This document shows positions 62,970 through 64,000 of a stretch of DNA of 64,000 nt, in pieces. Position 1 is the stretch's first letter. Each line of letters opens with the position of its first letter. The notes below the pieces were generated by a model, which saw nothing but the letters and a program-made list of their open reading frames with translations, had not been told where the DNA came from and did not search any database. Origin of the DNA: Leptasterias polaris (Eukaryota; Echinodermata; Asteroidea; Forcipulatida; Asteriidae); the NCBI GenBank assembly GCA_037783415.1, contig JAZGTN010000170.1, positions 310,001 to 374,000 on the forward strand. The letters run 5' to 3'. A program made the translations under genes and the position numbers.

Positions 62970-64000
62970 AGGCCTAAGCCTATTAGTTAGTTATTGACTC
63001 ATCGCAAAATAACGCGGTACAAATCTCCGCGCATCTCAATTCTGCCATTGTGGAAGTCAATTCATTTGCGTACATTTTGACTCCTAAGGCGGACGGGGCC
63101 TTTTTCAAAATCTCGACTTTTCAGCTCGGGATCAAATGAAGCCTGAAGCCGGAGCTGGAGCTCCCAGGCCGAGGTTTGGAAAAAGCCCAGGGTTTGGGTG
63201 GATTTTACATGACGTCATTGGCCGCCATCTTTGATGACAAACAATGGAAAAGTGCACGTGTGTACACGGTGCACACAACTCTCAGCCAATAGCCTTTCAC
63301 GCTTCCCTTTTTATCAAGGATGGCGGCAAACTCGAGGGTTCTTTAGGCGCTTGTAATATTACGCTGTGTCTTGGGAAATGGGTTAATAGTTACTTTGTGG
63401 CTCAATGTTAAATATCAATTGTCGTATTTGAGAATTGTATAAGGCAAAGGAAAACAAAAATGGCCGCAGTAGGATGAAGTCCTATGAATTACATACTTTG
63501 AAGAATAAAACGAAGAAGTTTTAGATTCTTTATTCGCAAAAAGATTCACAATGTAAAATAATTGTTTCAACAATAATTATACAAAGCACAAGTATACCTA
63601 TACCATAAACAAACAAAAGGGAAATAAATGACCCGGTGGATTCCAATGCCCTGATACTCAGTATTAGGAACAAACTACAGTTGCCTTGTCACATGAATCG
63701 GGCAAGCATTTGCGTAGTTACATAAGAGACGGCGAACACCCATACACGATTCTGAATGAATGTGTATGGCACAATGGTAACAGAGTTTGCTCATCTGGAG
63801 GTTGCTATACAAAAGCTTGCCCTGAACATTTGACATAGCAACTGTCTCTACAGTCTGAGGAATTCAATATAAACTTTTGACTAAGCAAGTCATTGTACCA
63901 GACTTTACTCAGACCTAACTCACAAATGGCTTTTGATACACATTGATACGTTATTGTAAAATGCGCTATATAAGAACTAGTTATTAAACTAATTTTTAAT
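62970..64000. other. Intronic or downstream sequence without a recognised exon
   Basis: No exon matching the SSUH2 C-terminus was found. The CCGCCATCTTTGATGAC ... ATCAAGGATGGCGGC pair at about 63222-63326 is an inverted repeat resembling 33188-33365. The end, ATGCGCTATATAAGAACTAG near 63962, is a SINE-type 3' tail like that at 12727. Confidence 0.55.

Overview
This is a window of an animal nuclear genome: AT-rich, dense in introns and full of dispersed repeats. There is no operon structure. All coding signal sits in short exons with GT/AG splice sites and continuous reading phase. The gene set is a GABA-B-like class C receptor, an 11-beta-HSD1-type SDR, a FAM187-type Ig protein and an SSUH2 homolog. 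Together with tRNA-headed SINEs, LINE tails and many hairpin MITE-like repeats, this suggests a marine invertebrate deuterostome, most likely an echinoderm. That assignment is inference; no diagnostic sequence was searched.

Layout: (1) 1-4.1 kb is a repeat field: nested inverted repeats with a telomere-like block, then a truncated non-LTR retrotransposon carrying a YADDT reverse-transcriptase motif. (2) 4.18-32.19 kb, plus strand, is a complete 17-exon GABA-B-like receptor of about 827 residues, with repeats in its introns. (3) 32.2-34.7 kb is a tail-to-tail intergenic region with small hairpin elements. (4) 34.67-38.40 kb, minus strand, is a complete 6-exon 11-beta-hydroxysteroid-dehydrogenase-1-like reductase of 303 residues. 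(5) 38.4-41.7 kb is a repeat-rich spacer. (6) 41.74-55.72 kb, minus strand, is a 12-exon FAM187-like membrane protein (380 residues: signal peptide, Ig, C-rich WxxW module, Ig, TM). Its introns hold two CAG-type arrays and a 1.2 kb foldback element. (7) 55.7-57.3 kb is a head-to-head spacer containing one hairpin element. (8) From 57.33 kb, plus strand, an SSUH2-like gene has its first seven coding exons in the window and continues past 64 kb.

The genes are unrelated in function; no shared pathway is suggested. Exon models were assembled by eye from reading frame, splice consensus, phase and remembered family sequences, so each needs transcript confirmation. The most unusual structure is the foldback element at 47385-48617: terminal inverted repeats, a flanking GGTT repeat, and arms built from tandem units each containing GCGGCCGC. 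The receptor, which seems to have lost two GABA-contact residues, and the SSUH2 homolog, which seems to have a shortened CxxC core, are the best protein-level leads.
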